Part shown: piece after piece, positions 1 through 10,139 of the stretch
How the letters are laid out: the number at the start of each line of letters is the position of its first letter
How positions within the stretch are numbered: the first letter of the stretch is position 1
Origin: Paraphotobacterium marinum
GTDB taxonomy: Bacteria > Pseudomonadota > Gammaproteobacteria > Enterobacterales > Vibrionaceae
Direction of reading: 5' to 3'
Assembly (NCBI RefSeq): GCF_002216855.1
Contig: NZ_CP022355.1
Span: 868,001-932,000 of the forward strand
DNA: 64,000 bases
Made by a program: the position numbers and the translations under genes
The notes under the pieces: model-generated
Databases searched by the model: none
The model's input: the letters and a program-made list of their open reading frames with translations, nothing else
What the model was told of the DNA's origin: nothing

Positions 1-2533
1 CAATGGGTTGCCTCTTTGTTGAAAGTTCAAGTAAGTTGCGAAGACTTGAGATATTATTTTCATTTATTTGCTTTGCATATTGAATATAATCTTTATCCTG
101 ATTGGATTTAGTATATTTGTGAAGAAGTGAAATAACATCGGGATTATATGCGTGAAACTCACCGTCAAAAGTATATTTTAATTGCCCACCACGACTGACA
201 GGCTCTAGTTCATCCCAAGCACTCTGACTTAAAACTGAGAGATCTTCATTAAACTCACTGAAATTGGCACCTGAAATTCTGCTATCTACTCCCTCAAAAC
301 ACAAAGAGATTACATCATCATGAATACCAATTGCTTCAAAAAGTTGTGAGCATCTGTATGATGAAATTGTTGAAATACCCATTTTGGACATTATTTTAAG
401 TAAACCCTTGTTGATAGCATTTCTATAATTTATCATCACATCTTTATAACCAAGTTTGATGACCTCTGAATCGATGAGTTCAGCAAGTATTTCATATGAA
501 AGATATGGGTAAATCGCTGTAGCACCAAAACCTAGCAGAACAGAAAATTGATGAGGGTCTCTAGCTGAGGCAGTTTCAACGATGATATTTGTATCACATC
601 TTAAGTTTTCCTTAACAAGTGTTTTATGAACTGCACCCACAGCCATTGCTGCAGGAATTGTGTTAAAATTTTTATGTAAATTTTTATCTGAAATTATAAT
701 TAAAACTGCATTGTTCTTCACTTGTTCTATTACTTTCTCAGTTAGTTCACAGATTGCCATCTTAAGACTTTGTTGAGCTGGGTTGTATTGGAGACTGACT
801 TTAGAGCTTTTATAGTGTAATTGATCAAGACCCAATAGCTGTCTCATATCAGAATATAACAAAACTGGCGTTTTAAAAGAGACTCTAAAGGCATGCCCAT
901 CTGTTTCAGAAAAAACATTCATCTCTTTGCCAATATTAGTGGAGAGACTCATGACATGTTTTTCTCTGAGTGGGTCAATAGGTGGGTTTGTAACTTGTGC
1001 AAATTTTTGTCTGAAGTAATCGGTAATTGGTCTTATTTTTGAAGAAAGAACCGCCATTGGAGTATCATCACCCATGGATGATGTCACTTCTTGCCCATTT
1101 TCCCCCATGATTCTAATTACATTTTCAATTTCTTCTAGTGAAACATTAAAATTTTTCTTGTATACAAGAAGATCATCCGATGTTTTCTCTCTCCGACCAC
1201 TCAAGTTATGATCGAGTTCCTCAAATGGAATAAGTTTATGAACACATTGATCCATCCACTCTTTATATGGGTGTCTTTTTTTTAACTCTTCATCAATTTC
1301 ATTTGACAACCAAATCTTTTTTTTATGGGTATCAATGACCAAAAGTTCGCCAGGTCCGATTCTGCCTTTTTTCAAAACCTCATCTGGTTCATAGTCCCAA
1401 ATCCCAACTTCAGATGCAATGGTAACCAAATTATCTTTTGTTATGACATAACGGGCTGGTCTAAGTCCATTTCTGTCTAGATTACAAGCCGCATACCTTC
1501 CATCTGACATGACTATACCAGCAGGACCATCCCAAGGCTCCATATGCATTGAGTTAAAATCATAAAATGCTCTTAAATTTTCATCCATAAGGTTATTGTT
1601 TTGCCAAGCTGGTGGAATTAGCATACGCATTGCTCTAAATAAATCCATACCACCAGATAAGAAAACCTCTAACATATTATCTAGTGCTGAAGAGTCTGAA
1701 CCTTCTTGGTTGACGAATGGCTTAGCTGATTGGAGGTCTGGTAAGATTGGAGAGTGAAGCTTGTAAGCTCTGGCTTTTTCCCAGTTTCTGTTACCAGTAA
1801 TTGTATTTATTTCGCCATTGTGAGCTAAATATCGAAATGGTTGCGCTAATGGCCACTTAGGTTGAGTATTAGTTGAAAACCTCTGATGAAAAAGACAAAT
1901 AGATGTTTCAAGTCTTATATCTGATAAGTCAGCATAAAATCTAGGTAAGTCTTCAGGCAAGCAAAGACCTTTATAAACAACTATATTAGATGAAAGGCTA
2001 CAAATATAAAATAATTTGTCATGAGATAGTCTATTTTCGATTCTTTTACGAGCAATAAATAATCTTCTATTTAAGTCATCATTAGACCAACCAGCCGGTG
2101 CATTTATAAAGGCTTGCTCTATTGTTGGAAGTTCTGCTAGAGCTATTTCGCCTAGAACTTTTTCATTCGTGGGTACTGTTCGCCAACCTTGAATAAATAG
2201 AGTCTCTTTTTCAAGTTCTTCTGCGATGCAAAGTTTTGCTTCTTTTGTTAATTTCACATCGGTATTAAAAAAGAACATACCAATTGCATATTCTTTTGAA
2301 AGAATCCAATTGTTTTCTTGAGCAACCTCATCAAAGAATCTTTTAGGTTTTTGAATTAATAAACCACAGCCATCTCCAGTTTTGTTATCTGATGCAATAC
2401 CACCTCTATGTGTCATCCTATCTAAGGCCTGTATTGCAGTCCTAATAATTTTATGACTTTGAATACCATCTACTTGAGCCATTAAACCAAAACCACAGTT
2501 ATCTTTTTCATGTTTATTATTATAAAGAGTCAT
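1..2533 (-). CDS. gltB: Glutamate synthase (NADPH) large subunit, N-terminal part (cut by window edge)
   Basis: Open minus-strand frame from ATG at 2533 to the window edge, about 844 codons of a protein normally near 1,490 residues. The start is preceded by AGAAGAA. A 12-residue propeptide precedes Cys13 in CGFGLMAQVDG, the expected N-terminal nucleophile of the class II glutamine amidotransferase domain. Family signatures follow: THRGGIASDNKTGDG near residue 50 and HQRFSTNTQPKWPLAQPF with AHNGEINT about 200 residues on, then the central domain. The enzyme transfers the glutamine amide to 2-oxoglutarate, giving two glutamates; the FMN/Fe-S synthase domain lies outside the window. It is divergent from arcB, a gltB-arcB neighbourhood known in enterics and vibrios. 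No frameshift was seen in the visible part. Confidence 0.95.
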   Translation of the reverse strand, partial: MTLYNNKHEKDNCGFGLMAQVDGIQSHKIIRTAIQALDRMTHRGGIASDNKTGDGCGLLIQKPKRFFDEVAQENNWILSKEYAIGMFFFNTDVKLTKEAKLCIAEELEKETLFIQGWRTVPTNEKVLGEIALAELPTIEQAFINAPAGWSNDDLNRRLFIARKRIENRLSHDKLFYICSLSSNIVVYKGLCLPEDLPRFYADLSDIRLETSICLFHQRFSTNTQPKWPLAQPFRYLAHNGEINTITGNRNWEKARAYKLHSPILPDLQSAKPFVNQEGSDSSALDNMLEVFLSGGMDLFRAMRMLIPPAWQNNNLMDENLRAFYDFNSMHMEPWDGPAGIVMSDGRYAACNLDRNGLRPARYVITKDNLVTIASEVGIWDYEPDEVLKKGRIGPGELLVIDTHKKKIWLSNEIDEELKKRHPYKEWMDQCVHKLIPFEELDHNLSGRREKTSDDLLVYKKNFNVSLEEIENVIRIMGENGQEVTSSMGDDTPMAVLSSKIRPITDYFRQKFAQVTNPPIDPLREKHVMSLSTNIGKEMNVFSETDGHAFRVSFKTPVLLYSDMRQLLGLDQLHYKSSKVSLQYNPAQQSLKMAICELTEKVIEQVKNNAVLIIISDKNLHKNFNTIPAAMAVGAVHKTLVKENLRCDTNIIVETASARDPHQFSVLLGFGATAIYPYLSYEILAELIDSEVIKLGYKDVMINYRNAINKGLLKIMSKMGISTISSYRCSQLFEAIGIHDDVISLCFEGVDSRISGANFSEFNEDLSVLSQSAWDELEPVSRGGQLKYTFDGEFHAYNPDVISLLHKYTKSNQDKDYIQYAKQINENNISSLRNLLELSTKRQPI

Positions 2534-2829
2534 TTCTTCTGCCTGTTGTGTTCTTGAATTAATCTCAAAATTTTATCCATTTATTTTTTGATATTAATTG
2601 TTTTATGTTATTTTCTTATGAATTGAACAAAAAATTAAATTCATCTAACCATATTATATTTAAATGATATTTTAATCAAATATATATAAATTTATAAATT
2701 AACATATTAATTTATATTGTTTTTTAAATTAAAACTTCCTTGAAGCGACTATAAATGCAATGTAAATGAATTTTTACTCATTATTTTGATGGGTTTTAAG
2801 AAAGGGACTAAAATGAAAAAAAAATTGAT

Positions 2830-4890
2830 ATGATAAACTTTGTCATTAATAAAATATATAAATCAAACATCTTAATTTCTAGTCTAATTATATGCTTTTT
2901 GATTGTTTTCATATCAAATGTGGTAAAGTTAGGTATCTATATTTTATTTAACGAAAAAATTGAATATATACTTTTTTTGTACTCCTTTATTTTGAGTGTG
3001 GTTTTAACATTTATACTCGTTCTAATATTTAATTCCATAATAAAAAAATTAAATTATGCTGTTCAAAAAACTAAACGGATTCAAAAAAAACTTGAATTTA
3101 AGAATTTTTTATTAAGAACAATTCTAAATACTTCACCTGATTTGATTTATTTTAGAGATGAACAAAGTAAATTTTTAGGTTGTAACTATGAGATGGAGCT
3201 TTTAACTGGAAAAAAAGAAAAGGATTTGAAAGGGTTAAGTCCAATTGATGTTTATGATAAGGATATAGCCGATGAAGTCTTAAAAACTGATCGTGAGGTT
3301 TTAATTACAAATAGAGAACTTATATATGAACAATGGCTTACTTATGCTGATGGGCATAAAGAGTGTGTTGAGTTTAGAAAGCTTCCTTTGTTTAATAGGA
3401 ATGGTTTAAGAGTAGGTTTAGTTGGGTATGGTAGAAAAATTACGGAAAGAAAAAATTATTTATTACAGAAGAAAAGGTTCATCTCATCAATCAGTCATGA
3501 AATAAAAACACCGTTGAATGGTATTTTAGGCTGTGTTCAAATGTTAAAAAAATTAACTTTAGATAAGGAGCAATCTAGACTTTTAAAAGTTATTGATGGA
3601 AGTGCATCTAGTATCGATTGTTTGTTTCAAGATTTAATTAATATTGAATACTCGAATAGTTTAGAGGTTAAATTAAAACCCATACCAACAAACATTCATG
3701 AATTAATAATTGAATCTGTTGATTTAATCAAAGAATTTAACCACAATAAACAAACAAATATTACATTATCTGGCATGGATAAAATTCCAAGTAAAGTTGT
3801 TGTTGATGAGGTTAGATTTAAACAGATAATATTAAATTTATTGGAAAATGCAGTCAAATATTCAGATAATGGTAAAGTTAACATTTTCATAAGTTTACGA
3901 AAAACTTATAAAAAAGAAATTAACATCCAATTTGAAATTAGGGATGAGGGATTTGGTATTTCAGAAAAAGATATCTCTAAAATATTTGATATGTATTACC
4001 GGTCTAAAAACCATCTCACTAATAGTAAAGAAGGAAAAGGTATTGGATTATCAGTTTGCAAAGAAATAATTGAACTAATGGGTGGTAATATTAGTGTTAG
4101 TAGTGAGGAGGGAAGGGGAAGTATTTTTAAGTTTAATATTATTGTTGATAAAGTTGATGATTCATCTTTTGAGGGACTTGCATCATTTCATAAAGTATTA
4201 TTAGTTGAAGATGTTGAGTTGAATGTCGAGGTAATGGCTAATGCAATGATGGAAAAGGGACATAAAGTCTTCATTTGTACTAATAAAAAAGAGTTTGATG
4301 AAATCACAAATATTGATAGTTTTGATTTTTTCTTAATAGATAACCAATTACCAGATATTTTGGGTGAAGATCTGGCAATTTTAATTGAAGAAAAATTATG
4401 TAAGACTGTACCCTTAATCTGCCTGACTGCAGATGTGGGATTAAATAAATTAAATTCGAAAAAATTAATATTCCATGAAGTTCTATATAAACCTTTAAAT
4501 CCAAGGCTATTAGATCAAACTTTTTCTTTTTTTTCGAAACTAGAAAAGAATATTCATAATAGACAAAAGGGTTTGCTAAATTATGAATTAATAGAATCAT
4601 ATGTATCTATTGTTCCTAAAGAAAAGTTTGTGCAGAGTATTAACTTATTTAAGACAACCATAATAAGATATATTGATACACTGAATCATGAATTTGAGAA
4701 AAGTAATACAGATGCCATTATTTCAATAGGACATAAGATGAAAAGTGCCTGTGGTTCAATAGGATTAAGTCAGTTAGAAAACTATGCTAGAAAAATTGAA
4801 TTAGAACAAAAAGAAGATGACTTTTTAAAACTCAAAGAGCTCTTAACATATAATCTTTTTGCACTTTCTATATTTTTAGATAGGTTATAA
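2830..4890 (+). CDS. arcB: Aerobic respiration control hybrid sensor kinase ArcB
   Basis: Membrane hybrid histidine kinase sensing quinone redox state; partner of ArcA. Seen in order: two N-terminal membrane segments (about residues 12-40 and 45-72), a PAS domain (about 95-210), the H-box with phospho-His223 (SISHEIKTPLNG), an ATPase domain with N, G1 (DEGFGI) and G2 (GKGIGLS) boxes, a receiver with Asp504 (IDNQLPD), and an HPt domain with His635 (GHKMKSACGS). Both cysteines corresponding to the E. coli redox pair are present (Cys118 in LGCN, Cys179 in HKECVE). The open frame begins at ATG 2830, which has no ribosome site. A good site, AAAGGG at 2801-2806, serves ATG 2813, which enters this frame only if the A9 run at 2816-2824 gains one base. 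The protein is shorter than E. coli ArcB (778 aa), mostly in the linker. Confidence 0.93.
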   Translation: MINFVINKIYKSNILISSLIICFLIVFISNVVKLGIYILFNEKIEYILFLYSFILSVVLTFILVLIFNSIIKKLNYAVQKTKRIQKKLEFKNFLLRTILNTSPDLIYFRDEQSKFLGCNYEMELLTGKKEKDLKGLSPIDVYDKDIADEVLKTDREVLITNRELIYEQWLTYADGHKECVEFRKLPLFNRNGLRVGLVGYGRKITERKNYLLQKKRFISSISHEIKTPLNGILGCVQMLKKLTLDKEQSRLLKVIDGSASSIDCLFQDLINIEYSNSLEVKLKPIPTNIHELIIESVDLIKEFNHNKQTNITLSGMDKIPSKVVVDEVRFKQIILNLLENAVKYSDNGKVNIFISLRKTYKKEINIQFEIRDEGFGISEKDISKIFDMYYRSKNHLTNSKEGKGIGLSVCKEIIELMGGNISVSSEEGRGSIFKFNIIVDKVDDSSFEGLASFHKVLLVEDVELNVEVMANAMMEKGHKVFICTNKKEFDEITNIDSFDFFLIDNQLPDILGEDLAILIEEKLCKTVPLICLTADVGLNKLNSKKLIFHEVLYKPLNPRLLDQTFSFFSKLEKNIHNRQKGLLNYELIESYVSIVPKEKFVQSINLFKTTIIRYIDTLNHEFEKSNTDAIISIGHKMKSACGSIGLSQLENYARKIELEQKEDDFLKLKELLTYNLFALSIFLDRL

Positions 4891-4903
4891 TTGTTAAAAT
4901 AAT

Positions 4904-5623
4904 TTATTGGGGTTCAACTTTACAACAAAACCTATACCCCTCGCCATGCACAGTTGAAATAACATCTCCCATGTTAGTGTCGATTTCAAAGTATTTTCTT
5001 ATACGTCTAATTGTTACATCGACTGTCCTATCGTTTGGTTTCAAGAATCGCCCATTCATATACTTTAGTATAGTTGCTCTTGATTGAATTTTTCCTGGAT
5101 TTTGACAGAAAAGTTTCAGAGTTCTGAATTCAGACTTAGGAAGATTAAAAGACTCTTTCGTTGGAGAAATTAAAGAGTGACTATTTAAGTCAAGTAACCA
5201 GTTACAAAATGAAAAAGCATTATGTTCCTTAAGGGAGCTTACGATTATGTCCTTATGAGATACTCGATTTAATAAGTTACGTGAACGAATTGTTAATTCT
5301 CTGGGATTGTACGGTTTGATAATATAATCATCAGCGCCAATTTCAAGTCCAAGAATTTTATCTATATCATTATCCCTACCCGTGAGAAATATTAAAGGTG
5401 TATTACAATATTTTTTTAATTCTCTAGCTAATAATAACCCATTTCTTCCAGGCATATTGATGTCTAACAGAATTAAATTAAAAATATTTTTGTGGATCTG
5501 CTCGAACATTGAGTCGCCATCAAAGGCTTCGAATACATCATAGCCTTCAGCTTCATAAAGAAGTTTTAAAGCTTGACGAGTAATCTCTTCATCATCCACG
5601 ATTAATATTTTAGAAATTTCCAT
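4904..5623 (-). CDS. arcA: Response regulator ArcA (OmpR/PhoB type)
   Basis: DNA-binding response regulator of the Arc redox system, phosphorylated by ArcB. With the start at ATG 5623 it has 239 residues, matching E. coli ArcA (238). The receiver (1-120) shows the acidic pair Asp10/Asp11, phospho-acceptor Asp54 (LLDINMPG), the switch Thr in FLTGRDN and the conserved Lys in [12 protein letters not shown] winged-helix effector domain follows, with [17 protein letters not shown] and [12 protein letters not shown]. The frame extends upstream to 5704, but that extension is hydrophobic and unlike the family, so 5623 is preferred although no Shine-Dalgarno is visible. It is convergent with arcB, 13 bp apart; the pair is unlinked in E. 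coli but, as I recall, adjacent in vibrios. Confidence 0.96.
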   Translation of the reverse strand: MEISKILIVDDEEITRQALKLLYEAEGYDVFEAFDGDSMFEQIHKNIFNLILLDINMPGRNGLLLARELKKYCNTPLIFLTGRDNDIDKILGLEIGADDYIIKPYNPRELTIRSRNLLNRVSHKDIIVSSLKEHNAFSFCNWLLDLNSHSLISPTKESFNLPKSEFRTLKLFCQNPGKIQSRATILKYMNGRFLKPNDRTVDVTIRRIRKYFEIDTNMGDVISTVHGEGYRFCCKVEPQ

Positions 5624-5742
5624 AGTCAAAAAAATTATTTGCAAATAAAACAATTGTAGTATTTCTATAACTTTATTTATCAAATAAATGTAAATTTTCA
5701 TCATATGAATTTATTTTTTTATTTTAAGCCATAAATAAAAAA

Positions 5743-7488
5743 CTAATTTTGATTAAATCTAACTCTTTCGTCATAGGGAAATACATCTTCAAAGTTTCCC
5801 AATAAAATATTTTTTTGCAGTTGTTTCCAATAAGTTGTAGTTAAGAGCTCAGGGTGATGTTTTACAAAAATTTTTTTTACTTCGTTATTTCTTAACAAAA
5901 AGGTAGCAAATTCTTCTGGAAACACATCATTATCACTCACACTAAACCATGGCTCAGATTGCAACTCATCTTCATATGTTCTAGTTTTGGGAATTTCCCT
6001 AAAATTTACTTCTGTCATATAACTGATTTCATCATAATCGTAGAATATAACTCTATTATGTCTAGTCAGACCAAAATTTTTAAAAAGCATATCACCCGGA
6101 AAAATATTTGCTGCGGCGAGTTGTTTAATCGCTAATCCATAATCATAGATAACTTTTTCTATATTTTTGCCTGACTCTTCAGATAGATAAAGATTCAGAG
6201 GTGTCATTCTTCTTTCCATATAAAGGTGTTTTATTAAAAGATTATCACCAACTTCTTTTACGATATTGGATGTATCATGAAGCAGTTGCTCAAGAAGCTC
6301 TTTGTTGAATTTGTTTTTTGGAATAAGAAAGTTACTATATTCTTGCGTATCAGCCATTCTACCGACTCTATCATGCTCTTTAACTAATTTATATTTTTCT
6401 TTAACAGTAGTTTTTGTAATTTGTTTTTGATGGGCAAATTTATCTCTAATTAATTTAAAAACAAAATCATATGAAGGTAAAGTAAAAACAAGCATCACCA
6501 TACCTTTTGTCCCAGGGGCGACAATAAACTTATCATCATGAGAATTTATGTGATTATAAAATTCTCTATAAAGTTCAGTTTTACCATGTTTTTGGCAACC
6601 AATTGATGTGTAAAGTTCCGCTTTTGTTTTTTGTGGCATTAAGGTACTTAAAAAACCAACGATTAAATGAGGAATAGGGGCGTAAACCATAAAATATGAT
6701 CGTGCAAAACCAAATATAATACTAATATCTGAACTTTTGGTAATAATGGTATCAACAAATAACTTTTTCTTATTATTTATCAGTATTGGGATAACTAAAG
6801 GTATGGTTTTTTTGTTATGGGATATTTTTCCAACCAAATACGCAGCTTTATTTCTGTAAAAAGGTTCTGTTATCATTTCAATATAGCTATCTTCATATGA
6901 GCTTTCAATTGAAAGCCTTGTTACGATATCGCTGATGTTTTTTTCTTTATTTTCCCATTTTAAAGTAAAGGCGTAGTCGCTTATTATATTAGTAAAAATA
7001 TTATGGTAGTTACCACTAGAAAAATAATATTTTTTCGTAACTTGAGGGTATGATTTTATTTCCAACTTTGTTTGACTTTTTATAAAAAAGCGATGTTCTT
7101 TTATTTTTTGATATGAAAAGATTAAGCAATATACTGAATTGAAAAAACTTTCTGCAATATCAAAACGACAAAATCCAAGTAACTCTGATTCATATGCTTT
7201 TTTTACATTGATTAATAATGAATTGTTAATCTTTGTATTTTTTAATAAAAGTTTTAATTGATATGTAACAAACTTAACATGCTGGTCATAGATTTTAATT
7301 CGTTTTTTTAGAGCATTTTGTACTTCAGGCCAGTCTTCTTTTTCAAAACGATCTTGTGCCCCTGAAGTTATGTCAAGAAAGCTCCCATACATTGCATTTG
7401 CACCTTGCAAAATAGTTTTGGCTATTACTTTTTCTATCTCTAATAATTCGATGTCTTCAATCATATTACTATTGGATTTTCTCATCAT
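5743..7488 (-). CDS. aceK: Isocitrate dehydrogenase kinase/phosphatase
   Basis: Bifunctional cytosolic enzyme that phosphorylates and dephosphorylates isocitrate dehydrogenase, controlling the TCA/glyoxylate branch. The 581-residue length matches the family (578 in E. coli). The N-terminal regulatory half contains TILQGANAMYGSFLDITSG. The kinase half contains the atypical ATP loop APGTKGMVM near residue 325 and the DYDEISYMTEVNFR motif near residue 475 with the catalytic/metal Asp residues. In E. coli aceK closes the aceBAK operon; here aceB and aceA are not adjacent and aceK sits alone between arcA and the thr operon. The ATG at 7488 is used, with a second ATG immediately after; no strong ribosome site is visible for either. 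Confidence 0.96.
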   Translation of the reverse strand: MMRKSNSNMIEDIELLEIEKVIAKTILQGANAMYGSFLDITSGAQDRFEKEDWPEVQNALKKRIKIYDQHVKFVTYQLKLLLKNTKINNSLLINVKKAYESELLGFCRFDIAESFFNSVYCLIFSYQKIKEHRFFIKSQTKLEIKSYPQVTKKYYFSSGNYHNIFTNIISDYAFTLKWENKEKNISDIVTRLSIESSYEDSYIEMITEPFYRNKAAYLVGKISHNKKTIPLVIPILINNKKKLFVDTIITKSSDISIIFGFARSYFMVYAPIPHLIVGFLSTLMPQKTKAELYTSIGCQKHGKTELYREFYNHINSHDDKFIVAPGTKGMVMLVFTLPSYDFVFKLIRDKFAHQKQITKTTVKEKYKLVKEHDRVGRMADTQEYSNFLIPKNKFNKELLEQLLHDTSNIVKEVGDNLLIKHLYMERRMTPLNLYLSEESGKNIEKVIYDYGLAIKQLAAANIFPGDMLFKNFGLTRHNRVIFYDYDEISYMTEVNFREIPKTRTYEDELQSEPWFSVSDNDVFPEEFATFLLRNNEVKKIFVKHHPELLTTTYWKQLQKNILLGNFEDVFPYDERVRFNQN

Positions 7489-7665
7489 AGTATTTACTTT
7501 ATAAGGTATGTAACTAGTTTATTGTTAATATTCCTTTTTTTTAAGGGTCTGTAAACATTTTATAATTAAATTTATGATAAACATATAAAAATTACTATAG
7601 ACTTCTTTACTTCTACATGACTATAATGGAATTCGTTCATTATATAAGCAAGCATGAGGGAAGTA

Positions 7666-10119
7666 ATGAAAATATTAAAGTTTGGAGGAAGCTCACTAGG
7701 ATGTAAAAAATCTTTTTTAAATGTTTTTAAAATAATTGAAAGTGCCGCAGAATTATCTCAAGTTTCAATTGTATTTTCAGCACCGAAGGACACAACCAAT
7801 AAATTAGTCTGTTTAACAAAAAACTTTAAAAACAAGTCTAGCGTGAAGCAAACCATAAATGAAATACATAACTTTCTACATTCCTTGATAAAAGATTTCT
7901 CTTGCTCTCTCAGCCTTTCACAAATGCAAGAGGTTCTAGATAAGCTTGATGAAGAAATTAATCAATTAACAAAAAAAGTTGAGGGTTGTTACTTAGTTAA
8001 TGAATGTTCAACAAATTCATACATTAATATTTTATCATATGGAGAAAAGTTTACTGAAATAATTCTTAGTTATATGCTTATGAAAATGGATCTAAATTTT
8101 GAAGTGTTAAATCCCGAAAAAATTATGAGAGGGCAAAACTCTAAATTAGATGCTGATGTTGATGTTGAGCTTTCAAAAAAGCTTTTTTTTTCTCATTACT
8201 CCCAAGATAAAAATATAAATAATAAAAATTTTTTAATGAGGGGTTTTGTTGCCCAAGATGAGTCAGGTGAAACAGTACTATTAGGTAGAAATGGATCGGA
8301 TTATTCTGCTGCAATTTTAGCTGTAATGTTATCAGCTAAATCTTTAGAGATCTGGACCGATGTTGATGGCATTTTTTCATCAGATCCAAGGCTAGTTGAT
8401 GATGTGAAATATATACCTAACCTTAATTTCAAAGAAGCTATGGAGCTTGCTTATTTTGGAGCATCTGTGCTTCATCCAAAAACTATCCAACCAATAGCTA
8501 CTTTAGGTATTCCTTGTTCTATTAGGAATACCTTTAATATTCATGGGAAAGGTACTATGATTGAAAATGAGTCATACCCTTCAATAAAAGGTATTACCCA
8601 TTTAAATAATATTATTTTGATAAATATCTCTGGTCCGGTAATGAAAGGGAAAGTAGGTATGGCCTCCAAAATCTTCAATATTTTGGCTACAGAAAAAATT
8701 TCAATTATACTTATTTCTCAGGCTTCTTCTGAATATAGTATTAGCTTTTGTGTTCTTGAATCAGACTATAAAATTGCAAAGTTTTCTCTTGAAAAAAATC
8801 TTTCTTTGGAATTAAAAACAAAACTTTTAGATCCTGTTGAATACACAGATAATTTGTCTATTGTAACTGTTGTTGGTGATGGTATGTTAAGAAAAAAAGG
8901 GATTGCAGCAACTTTTCTAAGCTCCATTACTGAAACAAATACGAATATCATTGCTTTAGCTCAAGGGTCATCTGAAAGGGCTATTTCAGCTGTTATAAAA
9001 TCAGAGAAAGTTGTTGAAGTTATTAGAGCATGCCATGAAAATTTATTTTTTTCCAAACACTTTATTGATGTTTTTATAATTGGCGTAGGTGGTGTTGGTT
9101 CAGCTTTTATAGAACAAGTTAAGCGACAGAGGGAGGCGCTTGAGAAAAATGGTATTGTTATAAGGGTAATTGGTATAGCAAATAGTAAATTTTGTTACTT
9201 TGATAGCAAGGGGGTTTTACTTCATGAGTGGCAAAAAAAACTTTCAAAATCTCCAAGAAAATTATGTTTTAATCATTTGTTTTCATCAGTGAGAAATGAG
9301 CATGTCATCAATCCTGTAATAGTTGATTGCACATCGAGCGAGTTTATCTCAAATAAATATGTTGATTTTTTTTCTGCTGGATTCCATGTTATAACACCAA
9401 ATAAAAAAGCAAGTACATCAAATTACGATTTTTATAAGAAATTACACTTAATTAGCAAATTACATAATAGAAAATTCATGTACGAAACTACTGTAGGCGC
9501 GGGTCTTCCTGTCATTGAGAACTTACAGAACTTAATTTCAGCTGGGGATGAAATCGAAAAGTTTTCGGGTATTTTATCTGGTTCTCTATCTTTTATTTTT
9601 GGTCGGATTGATGAGGGTGTATCTTTTAGCCAAGCAACTATTGAAGCTATGGAGAAAGGCTATACAGAGCCAGACCCTAGAGATGATTTATCTGGAAAGG
9701 ATGTTGCTAGAAAGCTCTTAATACTTGCTAGAGAAATGGGATATCAACTTGAGCTTGAAGATATTAAAGTCCAAAACATTTTACCAGAGACGATAGTAAG
9801 TAATCACTCACAATGTCTTGAGGACTTTTTAAAAGAACTTTATAAAGTAGATAAATACTTTGATGAGCTTATAGCAGAGGCTAAAAGTAATGATGAAGTC
9901 TTAAGATATGTAGCTGAAATTGAAAATGGAATTTGCGAAGTTAAAATTAAGCCTGTTTCAAGTTCAAACCCACTTTATACTGTAAAAAATGGAGAGAATG
10001 CATTAGCTTTTTTCAGTAAATATTATAAACCCTCACCATTTGTACTTAAAGGTTATGGCGCAGGAAACGAAGTTACTGCAGCAGGTATATTTTCTGATAT
10101 GATGAGGTTAGTAAGATAA
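7666..10119 (+). CDS. thrA: Bifunctional aspartokinase I / homoserine dehydrogenase I
   Basis: Catalyses the first and third steps from aspartate to threonine. The aspartokinase domain (about 1-290) begins with LKFGGSS and includes GRNGSDYSAA and the metal/ATP-site segment IWTDVDGIFSSDPR. Two ACT-like regulatory segments follow (about 310-450). The homoserine dehydrogenase domain starts at the Rossmann motif IIGVGGVG near residue 475 and ends with GAGNEVTAAGIFSDMMR. Length (817 aa from this start) equals the family norm (820 in E. coli). ATG 7666 is chosen over ATG 7654 because GAGGGA at 7655-7660 is correctly spaced for it and KILKFGGSS is the usual N-terminus. It heads thrABC. No thr leader peptide or attenuator is seen upstream. 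Confidence 0.97.
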   Translation: MKILKFGGSSLGCKKSFLNVFKIIESAAELSQVSIVFSAPKDTTNKLVCLTKNFKNKSSVKQTINEIHNFLHSLIKDFSCSLSLSQMQEVLDKLDEEINQLTKKVEGCYLVNECSTNSYINILSYGEKFTEIILSYMLMKMDLNFEVLNPEKIMRGQNSKLDADVDVELSKKLFFSHYSQDKNINNKNFLMRGFVAQDESGETVLLGRNGSDYSAAILAVMLSAKSLEIWTDVDGIFSSDPRLVDDVKYIPNLNFKEAMELAYFGASVLHPKTIQPIATLGIPCSIRNTFNIHGKGTMIENESYPSIKGITHLNNIILINISGPVMKGKVGMASKIFNILATEKISIILISQASSEYSISFCVLESDYKIAKFSLEKNLSLELKTKLLDPVEYTDNLSIVTVVGDGMLRKKGIAATFLSSITETNTNIIALAQGSSERAISAVIKSEKVVEVIRACHENLFFSKHFIDVFIIGVGGVGSAFIEQVKRQREALEKNGIVIRVIGIANSKFCYFDSKGVLLHEWQKKLSKSPRKLCFNHLFSSVRNEHVINPVIVDCTSSEFISNKYVDFFSAGFHVITPNKKASTSNYDFYKKLHLISKLHNRKFMYETTVGAGLPVIENLQNLISAGDEIEKFSGILSGSLSFIFGRIDEGVSFSQATIEAMEKGYTEPDPRDDLSGKDVARKLLILAREMGYQLELEDIKVQNILPETIVSNHSQCLEDFLKELYKVDKYFDELIAEAKSNDEVLRYVAEIENGICEVKIKPVSSSNPLYTVKNGENALAFFSKYYKPSPFVLKGYGAGNEVTAAGIFSDMMRLVR

Positions 10120-10139
10120 TAGTGGAGTAATATATTATT

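Noticed and set aside
2534-2812. ArcA box or promoter in the gltB-arcB gap
   Set aside because: Several TTAAT/GTTAAT-like words occur, but the region is almost pure A/T and none has the expected repeat spacing; chance matches are likely.
5624-5704. 27-residue hydrophobic N-terminal extension of ArcA
   Set aside because: ArcA is cytosolic and family members start at the equivalent of Met 5623; the extension is AT-rich intergenic sequence that happens to be open.
7617-7706. Short frame from ATG 7617 as a thr leader peptide
   Set aside because: It is not enriched in Thr or Ile codons, overlaps the thrA start, and has no terminator after it.
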